Source of the DNA: a virus
Direction: 5' to 3' (one strand)
Length of the DNA stretch: 64,000 nucleotides
IMG/VR virus record: IMGVR_UViG_3300033571_022897
Span: 1 to 64,000 of that record
Below are positions 18,071 to 27,545 of the stretch, in pieces (positions within the stretch are counted from its first letter, which is position 1; each line of letters opens with the position of its first letter). Made by a program: the position numbers and the translations under genes. The notes below the pieces were generated by a model that was not told the DNA's origin, ran no database searches, and worked only from the letters and a program-made list of their open reading frames with translations.

Positions 18071-21000
18071 GTGGCGTACATACAATTAGAAAACATACTT
18101 GGGGTACCTATAGAAATTTTCGTAAGGAACCAAATTAGGAATAGGAGCAGCAGGATCTCATCAACTAATTCTAATTGGAACGAAGACGATACCATAAAAT
18201 ATAAGGCCAACCGAACCGGATGGGTGAGGCTAGTTTCTGGGGTCGACGTCAACGAAGAGAATCTCATGAAAACGTATGGTCTCTCAGATCCAAGCGATTT
18301 AGCCAAGAGTTTCGTTCTCATGGGAGGAACTTCTAAATATAAGACAAGGACAGTTAAACCATATAAATACGATCCCGATAGTTCAGAAGAATACAATCTT
18401 AAGTGGCAAGCAGAAGCTCCTGAGATAACTGAGTTTGACGGGTATTCCCTAAGATCGGGTTTTCAAGACACATACAACCTTTTCGGAGCAGACGAACTCA
18501 ACAGTTTCGGTTACAGACCCATGCCCGGTATAAAGTCTGTGAAGATAACTACAGCTGGTAAATTGGGATCCATAAAAACTGCGAACATCTCATTCACTGT
18601 CAACAGTAAGTCCCAGCTCGACGTCATAGACATATTGTATTTCAAATTGGGATACATGATGTTCTTGGAGTGGGGAAACACAATGTACGTGGACACTAAA
18701 GGTGTTGTAAAATCCTCTGAAGAGTACAGCATAGATCCGTTCGAAGTCGGAATGGACAAAGACAGGTTGAGAGCGAAGATACTAAAATCCATTAAAGAGT
18801 CTGACGGAAATTACGACGCCATGATAGGCATAGTCACGAACTTCAACTTCTCTTTCAAGGACGGATCCTACAGCTGCGAATTGTCCCTCATGGGACTCGG
18901 TGTTTTGGCGGAGTCCATGAGGATGAACAACACCGCTACGCAGTACCCCGAATTGCTTCGAAACACGATAAAAGATTTAGTGAATCTCAGAAACGCAGAA
19001 ATAGAAGAGACAAAAAGGAAAGCTAGAGAGAAAGCCTTAAAACAATTGAACGCGCAATTCGCGGTTGAAGGAACTCCTATAAAAGCGAGTCAATTAGCCC
19101 AACCTGAAAATGCTTCGAAGTTCGGATTCACGGTCTTGTACACTTTCAATAATTCGAATGAAAATCGGCTCCTAGCTAAGGATTACTATTTTAAAGATGC
19201 AGGTGGAAATGATTTTTTGATAATAAATCAATTTCAAACAGGAGACGATTCAAAAGCCATATCAGGAAAAGCTCAAATGAGACTTAACACGATAACAAAC
19301 ACGTACGAATACTCTGATGCGGCTGAAAACTATAAAGTACAAATATCTTCTGATAAAATAGATAAAGTATTTAAAATATATGACTCTTCGTACAACGCAG
19401 CAGATATAAAAGCTGTCGCAGCCGAATCTTTAGATTACACAAATATAGAAATTAGCGTCAAAGAGGGAGGTTTACAATTTCCAATTTGGTATGGAAAAGA
19501 CAATCCAAACTATTCAGCAATTCCAAAAAAATACGATGGAAGTTCTGCGCGCATAAAAAACGATTACACGGAAAAGTTTGAATTTTTTGCAGCTGGAAAT
19601 GGTGATAAGTGGTGGTACTATCATTATTTAACCAAGGCGAATATACGATTTACTTTGGGAAGTATAGACATCAAAGTATCAAATTTTCCTATAAGACTCA
19701 CAGAAACCTCAGAAGGCATAGTTGAAGCAGGAATTAATCGAAGAGTTAGATTCGAGGAAGGAAAATTGTATGACTTCACGTCAGATTTTAATAAATTACG
19801 AGACTTGATGCTCATAATATTTAGTAGAGTAAAATATACAGAATCGACAAAATTTGGATTTGAAATAAGCCGAGGAAGTGCAAGCGATATCATACAATAT
19901 TCCTGTCAATTCTCCGTAAACATATCTGATTTCCAAGACATTCTTAATACTGGGATAGAAGGTCCTATATACACAAATTCTAGTTTAAACAGTCCTGAAG
20001 ATAATTCTCCTCTTTATAGAAGAGATAAAGCACCGGAAGCTTATGGACAAATAAAATTAGAAATACAAAATTTACTATTAAATGAAACTTTCAATTTTTC
20101 AATAACAGCATCTACTACTGACAGCGCTTTCTTGCAAAATCTAAATATTGTAAACGGTATTACTTTATCTCCATCAAAAAAAATAAGGATATTCTCTGAT
20201 GCAGGTACATTTACAACTGATTCTGATGCGGCAAGACAGGCAGAAGAAGAAGCCATAGACGAATTGGGAGACAAAGGTAAAAAATTGGATGCTAATGAAG
20301 TCCAGAGTTACGAAGCTTCCCGTTATTCTTCTTATCTACAATTGATGTTAAGGGGAGTACAACTCTACAGTTACGCTAAAGTAAGTAAAAAAGGACAAAG
20401 GTCGACGCTTAAACAAACTGCAAATCTAGCAGAGTACATAACCAACTTTATAAATCCTTCACCTACTCAAGGCAACAAATCCTCATCTGAGGATAAAAAC
20501 TTCATAGACAATTTATTTGAGAACGGCGCTTTGAAAGTGTTAAAAAATGAAAATTACAATATAGGAAAATTCGTAAACGATACGTTACCTGAGAAAATCG
20601 ATTTCGAAAACAACAGATATTACACAGAATTGTCCTACGGTTTTGCAAGAATGATCATGAGATCCGAGGATCCATTGCTTTTGATTACTAAAGGCAAGCC
20701 AAAAGAAGAGGACGCAACAAACACGAATAACGAGAATAAAAAAACAGAGCAATCTGAAGAAAACAAAGAGACCAAATTTATTCAGGGTCCCGTAAAGTTT
20801 GAAGATCTTATGGTCTCTTATGTCGTCCCTTACAACCAAGTTTCTCAAGACGCTTCAGCTACAGCAGAATTAAATTATCCCTGTTACATACCGCTCGGGT
20901 TTCTATTCATGATGTTCAACCACGTTAGTTTGCTGTACGAAAACGATAGTAAGAAAGGAGAAAAAGATAAAAATAGGCCTTTAGTTTACATAGATTTCAA

Positions 21001-22951
21001 TCCCGACAGCAATCTTTGTTTAAGAAGCGGACAAACGCTAACGATAGATCCCTACAAATTTCTAGTGCCGTATCATGGAACATCTGAGCAATTTCAACAA
21101 CTTTTTGACGACAACGTAAAGAAAGACGCAAAGACTTTAAAATCTCCTAAAGATACAAGCGCAAGAATTAAAGGAGCGGAAAACATTTGGGATCCCTCAA
21201 AACAAGACGGAATTTCTAAGTATTTACCGTCTTTTATAACTGACGATGCCGGTTACGGAGTGTACAAAGGGAAGTTAATGAACGTGCTTGTAAACGTATC
21301 GTACGTGCTTAGCATGATAGAAAACAAAATACAAGCCGACGAATCCAATAGCTTGCTTCTGAAACCGACTTTGGAAGATTTGGTCATAGATCTCAATAGG
21401 TGTTTGGGAAGTTTTAACTATTTACGGGTAGGATACGATCAAGAAGCCAACGTATTTTACATAACAGACGATCAAAGCGTTCCTAGCGTGAATATGGTAG
21501 ATAGACAAAAGTCAAACGGAGGGAAATACGATTTGCCGCTTTACGGAAAAAATAGCATAGCGGAATCTTTCGATTTTAAAACAGAGTACGGTACTAAGTT
21601 AGCTAACCTACTCGCTATAGCGGCGAATTCTGATACGGGAGGAGAAGAAGGATCTTCGACAGCGGGAAAAGAAGTCAGCACAATAGCCAAAGCAAACAAG
21701 GGACTTGTAAATAGGTACGCGCCTGTCATAGGAGCCGTTAACGAACCAAAACCCAAAGAAAATAAAGATCAAAAAGACGCTGCTGAATCCACGTCTAAAT
21801 CTCAAGAACCAAACGATACAACGAAATTGGCGGCTCTGCAATTCAACAACGCGATAAAAAGTTTTTACTCTGAGTTAAATAACAGTTCCCAAGACAAAGT
21901 CAATCTTTGTACGAACTACTATTTAGACAGATTGACTAAAACAAAAACAAAAGATCCGTCTACGAACTCTTCGGCGATGATTCCGTTGACTCTAAACTTT
22001 ACCACAGACGGAATTTCAGGATTATACATGGGCAACGCTTTCACCGTTAGCGAAGATATTTTGCCTTACAGTTTCAATAGAACAATAAAATCAACCGATG
22101 CAAACGGAGACGGAGAAGTCACTACTAGAACTCTCGGATTCATTATCACCGGATTGGATCACAGCATAGAGAACAATCGATGGAAGACGAGCGTCAAAGC
22201 GAACATGTACTATTTAAAATCTTTGACAGATTACAGCGCTGAAACTAGGAATTTATCACAGGATACGGGTGGTATAACTGTAGATCAAAAAGCTCTGGCT
22301 GAGGCTAAAAAAGCGCAAATACCCGAGGGTGAAACTCCAATGAGTACAGATAATTTTGGAATAGGTAAAAAGTATCACTCAAATTATGAGTTTAAACGTG
22401 GTACTTCAAACATCGATTTGTCTAAGATGGGTCTTAGTGCTTTATCAGATAGCGAAATAAACGATGTTACAAACGAAAATAGATTTAATTTCGGGACAAT
22501 ACCCAGTCCAGTACAATACTTTGTTGTTCACCACACAGCCGGATGTCAAGCTTGCGGATATCAAGGAACAGTAAAAACGTTCTACGATAGAGGGTTACCA
22601 GTTCAATACATAATAGATAGAGACGGATCGATATACAGATTCTTGCCGGATGGAGCTAAGGGACAGCACACGTACCCAGGTAAAGTTAACGGAAAAACCA
22701 TAAGTAATTCAAATTCTATAGGAGCTGAATTGGTGTCTGCACTTGATAATGCAGATGCTAGCATAACAGACGCTCAAGTAAACTCTGCTATTAAGCTTAT
22801 ACACTGGTTGGGTATATCAAAAGAAAACGTGTTTGGTCACGGAGAGGTGCAAACTACAGAGAATCTAAGAGCCGGCGGTTTCGACACTTCGTTCACTAAA
22901 GAGCCAAATGAAGGCGGTAAAGTGTGTACAAAAATAAGAACGCAGGGATAA
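18071..22951 (+). CDS. Giant baseplate hub protein with C-terminal N-acetylmuramoyl-L-alanine amidase domain
   Basis: 1626 residues from GTG. The long N-terminal part (to about 1440) is beta-rich with Asn/Ser-rich insertions and reads as a baseplate hub (GYRPMPGIKSVKITTAGKLG near 150-170). Residues from about 1475 are an Amidase_2/PGRP-type domain: FVVHHTAG with His1487/His1488, GLPVQYIIDRDGSIYRF, NSIGAELV, and GHGEV with His1590. The histidines and a late Cys (KVCTKI) are candidate zinc ligands, as in T7 lysozyme. It probably cuts peptidoglycan while the tail tip crosses the cell wall. The next gene abuts (TAA then ATG). Confidence 0.8.
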   Translation: MAYIQLENILGVPIEIFVRNQIRNRSSRISSTNSNWNEDDTIKYKANRTGWVRLVSGVDVNEENLMKTYGLSDPSDLAKSFVLMGGTSKYKTRTVKPYKYDPDSSEEYNLKWQAEAPEITEFDGYSLRSGFQDTYNLFGADELNSFGYRPMPGIKSVKITTAGKLGSIKTANISFTVNSKSQLDVIDILYFKLGYMMFLEWGNTMYVDTKGVVKSSEEYSIDPFEVGMDKDRLRAKILKSIKESDGNYDAMIGIVTNFNFSFKDGSYSCELSLMGLGVLAESMRMNNTATQYPELLRNTIKDLVNLRNAEIEETKRKAREKALKQLNAQFAVEGTPIKASQLAQPENASKFGFTVLYTFNNSNENRLLAKDYYFKDAGGNDFLIINQFQTGDDSKAISGKAQMRLNTITNTYEYSDAAENYKVQISSDKIDKVFKIYDSSYNAADIKAVAAESLDYTNIEISVKEGGLQFPIWYGKDNPNYSAIPKKYDGSSARIKNDYTEKFEFFAAGNGDKWWYYHYLTKANIRFTLGSIDIKVSNFPIRLTETSEGIVEAGINRRVRFEEGKLYDFTSDFNKLRDLMLIIFSRVKYTESTKFGFEISRGSASDIIQYSCQFSVNISDFQDILNTGIEGPIYTNSSLNSPEDNSPLYRRDKAPEAYGQIKLEIQNLLLNETFNFSITASTTDSAFLQNLNIVNGITLSPSKKIRIFSDAGTFTTDSDAARQAEEEAIDELGDKGKKLDANEVQSYEASRYSSYLQLMLRGVQLYSYAKVSKKGQRSTLKQTANLAEYITNFINPSPTQGNKSSSEDKNFIDNLFENGALKVLKNENYNIGKFVNDTLPEKIDFENNRYYTELSYGFARMIMRSEDPLLLITKGKPKEEDATNTNNENKKTEQSEENKETKFIQGPVKFEDLMVSYVVPYNQVSQDASATAELNYPCYIPLGFLFMMFNHVSLLYENDSKKGEKDKNRPLVYIDFNPDSNLCLRSGQTLTIDPYKFLVPYHGTSEQFQQLFDDNVKKDAKTLKSPKDTSARIKGAENIWDPSKQDGISKYLPSFITDDAGYGVYKGKLMNVLVNVSYVLSMIENKIQADESNSLLLKPTLEDLVIDLNRCLGSFNYLRVGYDQEANVFYITDDQSVPSVNMVDRQKSNGGKYDLPLYGKNSIAESFDFKTEYGTKLANLLAIAANSDTGGEEGSSTAGKEVSTIAKANKGLVNRYAPVIGAVNEPKPKENKDQKDAAESTSKSQEPNDTTKLAALQFNNAIKSFYSELNNSSQDKVNLCTNYYLDRLTKTKTKDPSTNSSAMIPLTLNFTTDGISGLYMGNAFTVSEDILPYSFNRTIKSTDANGDGEVTTRTLGFIITGLDHSIENNRWKTSVKANMYYLKSLTDYSAETRNLSQDTGGITVDQKALAEAKKAQIPEGETPMSTDNFGIGKKYHSNYEFKRGTSNIDLSKMGLSALSDSEINDVTNENRFNFGTIPSPVQYFVVHHTAGCQACGYQGTVKTFYDRGLPVQYIIDRDGSIYRFLPDGAKGQHTYPGKVNGKTISNSNSIGAELVSALDNADASITDAQVNSAIKLIHWLGISKENVFGHGEVQTTENLRAGGFDTSFTKEPNEGGKVCTKIRTQG

Positions 22952-23782
22952 ATGAGATACTATCCATCATTCGCGGTAAAAATCAATTTAGTAGCAAACG
23001 GAGATTTGCAACTAGACGGAAAACCTTATTCTGGATACTACTACGAAACATTCGACGGGGAAGTATTCTCAGGTCCAAATCCAGTCATAGGACCGGGAGA
23101 AAAATTGTCAAGATCTCAAATCGTAGAAGGACCAGACCACAGCTCCACACTATCTTATTTTAATCCGTTTACATATAGCACTACCGGAAAAGATTTTACC
23201 CTTGACGGAAAACCTTACAGTGGTCCGTATTTCATAGATTCCGCTGGAGATTACAGAACTCCTCCAGACGCACAACCTCCTCAAAATGCGAATAGACGCC
23301 TTGAATCCACGGGAGAGGGTATAAAAGTAAATAAAAGCGCAGCGCCAGGAATAAGGAGCACTAACCAAAATTTATTCGAACCCACGCCCTACTATCCTTT
23401 TCCACTGGAATCTGATTACAGTGTGGGATACATAACGAGGTATTTTGTGAAGCGAGTGAACGATCGAGGATACGTGGTAGAGATATCCCCCGATGAATAC
23501 GCTGCCATACAAAACGGATCAGTGAGATACGACGTTTCATTCTACACATCAGCAAAAATACTGTGGAGAATAAGAGGCGCAGAGAAGAGCGAGAGATTGT
23601 CGCAATACGACTTCAGAGAAAGCGTAGAGGACACGAACAAAAGATTGGTCGAGAAATTAGACACGACTTTCCTCGGTATAAAAGCGTTCATAGGAGGAGA
23701 TTACAAGAAGTTCTACAGACCTGACACAGTTGTAAATTTCCCGACTGGAAGTTCCGCTTCTACGAAATTTATTTATACATAA
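22952..23782 (+). CDS. Baseplate-associated structural protein with repeated DGKPYSG motif
   Basis: 276 residues, starting directly after the previous stop. LDGKPYSGYY at about 20-30 and LDGKPYSGPYF at about 84-94 are two copies of a roughly 60-residue unit (DGKPYSG, aromatic strand, Asp/Glu turn) rich in Gly, Pro and Tyr. The C-terminal half begins GYITRYFVKRVNDRGYVVEI and is mixed alpha/beta, ending in STKFIYT. No family is recognised. It closes the baseplate operon, so it is likely a wedge or tail-tip component. Confidence 0.55.
   Translation: MRYYPSFAVKINLVANGDLQLDGKPYSGYYYETFDGEVFSGPNPVIGPGEKLSRSQIVEGPDHSSTLSYFNPFTYSTTGKDFTLDGKPYSGPYFIDSAGDYRTPPDAQPPQNANRRLESTGEGIKVNKSAAPGIRSTNQNLFEPTPYYPFPLESDYSVGYITRYFVKRVNDRGYVVEISPDEYAAIQNGSVRYDVSFYTSAKILWRIRGAEKSERLSQYDFRESVEDTNKRLVEKLDTTFLGIKAFIGGDYKKFYRPDTVVNFPTGSSASTKFIYT
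23770..23777 (+). promoter_or_regulatory. TATTTATA promoter-like element (weak case)
   Basis: TATTTATA at the very end of the preceding gene, 66 bases before the ATG at 23844. The distance is longer than for the other copies and it overlaps coding sequence, so the match may be chance. Confidence 0.3.
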
Positions 23783-23843
23783 CCCAACAGATAGATTTAC
23801 ATTTAGAGAACGAATTGGTTATGTTGCAACAAAGGTTTTGACA

Positions 23844-25130
23844 ATGCACTTCTTAGTAGAAAACAAACAACAGTTCGACAGGCTCTCTCCGCAGAGCGAA
23901 TGCTTTGTACAAGTAGTTCCAAGCAGTTACTCTTACCACCCAAAATTGGTGGATGTGTGTTTAGTGTACTATCGCAACATAGAAAAGGGTTACATATTCG
24001 CTATAAAGCACAGCGAAACAGCCGGCGTAGACACTGATCTCGTAGTTCAGTTTTTGAAGAAACACGACCGGGTTTTTGTGCTCGATAGAAAATTTCACTC
24101 TTACTTCTTGGATCCAAAAAATTTGGTGGACATTAAGTTCGAAACTCCTGAATCTGACTCTAAATCCCAGCTTAGAACATCCATACAGTTAGACTACGAG
24201 AAAAGATTTTCTGATAAAGAGAATTGCAACGAACTCATACCTGTCACCAAGCATTACGAGCACTTAGAAAACGTTTACGATTATTACAAGAATTATTTCT
24301 TTAATTGCGGAGATCATTCGTCAATAAATAAAGTAGTCGATGCTTACTTTTACGTGGAGAACAGTAGGGTTGGTGTTAAGGACTGTTTCTTTGATGAATT
24401 TACTGTGCACAATAAAAAACACTCGTACGAAGACGGTGGAGTGTACACGCACTACAACATGTATAACCAAACAGGTCGACCGACGAATACGTTCAACGGA
24501 GTAAATTTTTTGGCTATACCCAAAGAAGACCATTATAGGACATGTATAATTCCTAAAGCTGATTATTTAGTAGAATACGATTTTGACGGTTATCACATAA
24601 GACTCATAGCTAATGAACTTGGCGTTGAGCTACCAAAGACCTCCATTCACGAGCATCTAGGAAAGCAATACTTCCAAAAGCAAGAGCTCACAGAGGAGGA
24701 ATACAAACAATCCAAAACCATAACCTTCAGACAACTTTACGGTGGAGTCATGGAGGAATATAGGCACATAGAGTTGTTTTCTAAGATGGAAAGCATGATA
24801 GATTCGCTCTGGAAACAATACAATTCGAACAAAGTATTACGTCTTCCTACAGGAATTTATCTGTTCTACGACGTTACCATGACTCCTTACAAGGTCTTCA
24901 ACTATTACGTACAGAACCTAGAAACTAAAAACAATTCTGAGAAGATCCTTGCCGTTAAAGAGCTTTTAAAGGGAAAAGGCACAGAATTGGTACTAATAAC
25001 GTACGATGCATTCCTGTTTGACTTCTCAGTGTCAGACGGTAAGGAGCTTCTGTGTTCCATAAAGGAAACCCTAGAGTCCGGGGGCTTCCCAGTTAAACAC
25101 AAATACGGTAAGGACTATATTTTACAGTGA
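23844..25130 (+). CDS. Divergent family A DNA polymerase-like protein (no exonuclease domain)
   Basis: 428 residues from ATG 23844 (an in-frame TTG lies two codons upstream). The C-terminal half follows the order of Pol I motifs: TGRPTNTFNGVNFLAIP at about 210-226 (TGRLSS-like), EYDFDGYHIRLIANELG at about 244-260 (motif A, catalytic Asp and Arg kept), KTITFRQLYGG at about 291-301 (motif B, Lys kept), and ITYDAFLFDF at about 385-394 (motif C, His-Asp-Glu replaced by Tyr-Asp-Ala). The 200-residue N-terminus shows no exonuclease motifs. A canonical polymerase is encoded at 34080, so this may be a specialised or structural paralogue. It could also be half of a split polymerase. Confidence 0.6.
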   Translation: MHFLVENKQQFDRLSPQSECFVQVVPSSYSYHPKLVDVCLVYYRNIEKGYIFAIKHSETAGVDTDLVVQFLKKHDRVFVLDRKFHSYFLDPKNLVDIKFETPESDSKSQLRTSIQLDYEKRFSDKENCNELIPVTKHYEHLENVYDYYKNYFFNCGDHSSINKVVDAYFYVENSRVGVKDCFFDEFTVHNKKHSYEDGGVYTHYNMYNQTGRPTNTFNGVNFLAIPKEDHYRTCIIPKADYLVEYDFDGYHIRLIANELGVELPKTSIHEHLGKQYFQKQELTEEEYKQSKTITFRQLYGGVMEEYRHIELFSKMESMIDSLWKQYNSNKVLRLPTGIYLFYDVTMTPYKVFNYYVQNLETKNNSEKILAVKELLKGKGTELVLITYDAFLFDFSVSDGKELLCSIKETLESGGFPVKHKYGKDYILQ

Positions 25131-25139
25131 AAACAAACA

Positions 25140-25147
25140 TATTTATA
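25140..25147 (+). promoter_or_regulatory. TATTTATA promoter-like element adjacent to a start codon
   Basis: In the context ACATATTTATAGCTAATGG; ends only 4 bases before the ATG at 25152. If this is a -10 element, the transcript would be leaderless or nearly so. Confidence 0.45.
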
Positions 25148-25151
25148 GCTA

Positions 25152-25583
25152 ATGGTTGCAGAATTTGAAAACATAGAACTTACAAAAGAAATGCTAAAAA
25201 ATAAGCTACTCTGTACTTTTACTACAGAAGACAATCTAGAGGAGCTACTAGAGAACATAAGTAGAGAGTACAAAATACTCTACAACAAGATATTTGTGCT
25301 CTCCTCCCCGGATTCAAAGGAATTGATCTGTACCTACAACATAGATACAGAAGAGACACTTCCTAGAATAATGAAAAACACCATACTGGTTCACAGAAAA
25401 AAGGACACTAATACGCTGTACACCATAAATTCTTTAAACGCGCTTATACTCGAGCTGAACAACGGCGTATTGGACACTAAATTCCCCATCACGTGGGAAA
25501 ACTACAGAAACTCCATCTTATTGGTACAAGACACAAAATTCAGGAAGCTAAATACAGAAGTAAAGAAAATCGTGAACTTGTAA
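25152..25583 (+). CDS. Hypothetical protein upstream of SSB gene
   Basis: 143 residues, acidic/basic mixed alpha-beta protein with no signal peptide or membrane span: FTTEDNLEELLENISREYKI, then NKIFVLSSPDSKELICTYNI and TLYTINSLNALILELNNG. No family is recognised. It lies between a polymerase-like gene and the SSB gene, so a role in replication or its regulation is possible from context alone. The next gene has its own sigma70-like promoter. Confidence 0.55.
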   Translation: MVAEFENIELTKEMLKNKLLCTFTTEDNLEELLENISREYKILYNKIFVLSSPDSKELICTYNIDTEETLPRIMKNTILVHRKKDTNTLYTINSLNALILELNNGVLDTKFPITWENYRNSILLVQDTKFRKLNTEVKKIVNL

Positions 25584-25590
25584 AATAAAC

Positions 25591-25619
25591 TTTACAAATC
25601 TCGCTTAATCAGTTATATT
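25591..25619 (+). promoter_or_regulatory. Sigma70-like promoter for the SSB gene
   Basis: TTTACA at 25591-25596, a spacer of exactly 17 bases, and TATATT at 25614-25619, 25 bases before the ATG. It is close to the TTGACA/TATAAT consensus and unlike the TATTTATA element, suggesting host-polymerase (early or middle) expression. Confidence 0.55.
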
Positions 25620-25644
25620 CACTAAAATAAAACACGTTACAACT

Positions 25645-26427
25645 ATGGACATTTCGCAATTGAGAAATCGACTCGCGTCCCTGCAAAACCCGAAAGCTTC
25701 GGGCAGAGGTGAGTTGAAAAAGACGCTTTGGTCCCCTACAGTAGGTAAACATTCCGTTAGGATCGTTCCTTCGCTGTTCGACAAAGCAAATCCCTTCAAA
25801 GAACTTTACTTTCACTACGAATTCGGTAAGACGATGATTTCGCTTACCAACTTCGGAGAAAAGGATCCCATCGTGGAGTTTGCACAGGGATTGAGAAAAT
25901 CATCTAACAAAGAGGATTGGCAACTTGCCAAAAAGCTGGAGCCGAAACTCCGCATCTTCGCTCCCGTAATCGTACGTGGAGAAGAGGATAAAGGCGTTCT
26001 GCTTTGGGGATTCGGCAAGCAGATCTACATGGATTTGCTTTCCATCGCTGAAGACGAGGACGTTGGCGATTACACCGATCCTGTACAGGGACGAGACATC
26101 ACCATCGAAACTCTGGACAAGGCAAGCACAGGTTTGACTTACGACAAATCCACAGTTCGCATTCGCACAAAGGTAACGCCTCTGTCTGCGAAAGCAGAAG
26201 AAGCGAAGAAGTGGTTATCAGAACAACCTGATCCGATGACGCAATTCAAACGCTACTCTTACGACGAGATGAAAGCGGCTTTGTTGGGATATTTGAATCC
26301 TGAAAGCGAAGCTGAACAATCAGTCGCTTCTCCTAATCCTCCTGAAGAACCAAAAGCACAAGCTTACACCTTGAGCACAACTAAGGCGGACACCAAATCA
26401 AAAATCGACGATCTGTTTGAATTCTAA
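25645..26427 (+). CDS. Single-stranded DNA-binding protein, T4 gp32-like
   Basis: 260 residues. LRNRLASLQNPK (basic N-terminal arm), then TLWSPTVGKHSVRIVPSLFD, then LYFHYEFGKTMISLTNFG, follow the layout of gp32-like SSBs in T4-type phages: an N-terminal cooperativity arm, an OB-fold core, and a disordered acidic tail. The tail ends in KSKIDDLFEF, the acidic/aromatic tip that recruits replication partners. It coats single strands at the fork. It is followed by a strong terminator, so it forms its own transcription unit, in keeping with the large amounts needed. Confidence 0.85.
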   Translation: MDISQLRNRLASLQNPKASGRGELKKTLWSPTVGKHSVRIVPSLFDKANPFKELYFHYEFGKTMISLTNFGEKDPIVEFAQGLRKSSNKEDWQLAKKLEPKLRIFAPVIVRGEEDKGVLLWGFGKQIYMDLLSIAEDEDVGDYTDPVQGRDITIETLDKASTGLTYDKSTVRIRTKVTPLSAKAEEAKKWLSEQPDPMTQFKRYSYDEMKAALLGYLNPESEAEQSVASPNPPEEPKAQAYTLSTTKADTKSKIDDLFEF

Positions 26428-26429
26428 TT

Positions 26430-26452
26430 AAAGCCCCGAAAGGGGCTTTTTT
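26430..26452 (+). terminator. Intrinsic terminator after SSB gene
   Basis: AAAGCCCC / GGGGCTTT stem with a GAAA tetraloop and T-run, 3 bases after the SSB stop codon and 8 bases before the next ATG. Confidence 0.9.
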
Positions 26453-26459
26453 AACCACT

Positions 26460-27545
26460 ATGGCGAAAAAAGCAAGCTTAAACGACGCGGTCGCTGCGGT
26501 CGTAAAGGACAAGTCTCAGTTCAATCTTGAAAGTTTCAAGAAAGGAAAGAACCTGAGCACAACATCAGTAAAGTTCAAGGACCAGAAATGGATTCCACTG
26601 TCTAAGGCGTTTCAAGACACGCTTCAGATCCCTGGAATTCCTATGGGCCACATCACACTTTTAAGGGGTCACTCAGACACCGGCAAAACAACAGCGATGT
26701 TGGAAGCCGCTATCCAGTGTCAAAAGATGGGCATATTGCCTGTCCTTCTTATAACCGAAATGAAGTGGTCGTGGGAGCACGCCAGAGAGATGGGGTTGCA
26801 GTTCGATGAAGTACCAGATACCGATACGGGCGAGATATTGGACTACAAGGGGTTCTTCCTGTACATCGACAGGGAAAAGCTGAATTGTATAGAGGACGTT
26901 AGTGCTTTCATCATGGATATCCTTGACGAACAGAAGCGAGGAAACCTTCCTTACGATCTGTGTTTCTTCTGGGATTCCGTGGGTTCCATTCCTTGCAGAT
27001 TATCCATTGAATCGAACAAGAACAACAACGAATGGAACGCTGGTGCCATGTCTCAACAGTTCGGTAATTTTGTAAACCAGAAGATCGTTATGTCAAGGAA
27101 AGAAAGCTCTCCTTACACAAACACCTTCGTAGCAGTCAACAAAGTTTGGGTCGCAAAGCCCGAAACGATCATGAGCCAACCTAAGATGAAAAACAAGGGT
27201 GGAGATACTATGTTCTTCGACTCATCGATGGTCATTACTTTCGGTAACGTCACAAGTTCGGGCACAAGCAAACTCAAAGCCACCAAAGGCGGCAAAGAGA
27301 TTGAGTTCGCTAAGCGTACTAAAATATCTTGCGATAAGAACCACGTTACTGGCGTAACCGGGGTTGGACGCGTCATTGTCACAGTTCACGGTTTCATCTC
27401 AGAAGAAAAGCGAGAGCTCGACGATTACAAGAAGCAGTATTCCCACCAGTGGTTAAAGGTTCTTGGTTCCAAGGATTTTGATGTCATCGAAGAGGAAGAC
27501 AATTCACAGGCGGCCGATATATTCGACCAATCAGAAAACGATTAA
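26460..27545 (+). CDS. uvsX: UvsX/RecA-like recombinase
   Basis: 361 residues. Walker A GHSDTGKT at 70-77 follows GHITLLR; LPVLLITEMKWSW gives the catalytic-glutamate strand; Walker B DLCFFWDSVGSI lies near 166-177. The order and length match phage UvsX recombinases, which form ATP-dependent filaments on single strands for recombination-dependent replication and repair. The SSB gene is upstream and the exonuclease and helicase genes follow in tight succession (the next ATG directly follows its TAA). The symbol is assigned by family; RecA would be the alternative name. Confidence 0.88.
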   Translation: MAKKASLNDAVAAVVKDKSQFNLESFKKGKNLSTTSVKFKDQKWIPLSKAFQDTLQIPGIPMGHITLLRGHSDTGKTTAMLEAAIQCQKMGILPVLLITEMKWSWEHAREMGLQFDEVPDTDTGEILDYKGFFLYIDREKLNCIEDVSAFIMDILDEQKRGNLPYDLCFFWDSVGSIPCRLSIESNKNNNEWNAGAMSQQFGNFVNQKIVMSRKESSPYTNTFVAVNKVWVAKPETIMSQPKMKNKGGDTMFFDSSMVITFGNVTSSGTSKLKATKGGKEIEFAKRTKISCDKNHVTGVTGVGRVIVTVHGFISEEKRELDDYKKQYSHQWLKVLGSKDFDVIEEEDNSQAADIFDQSEND

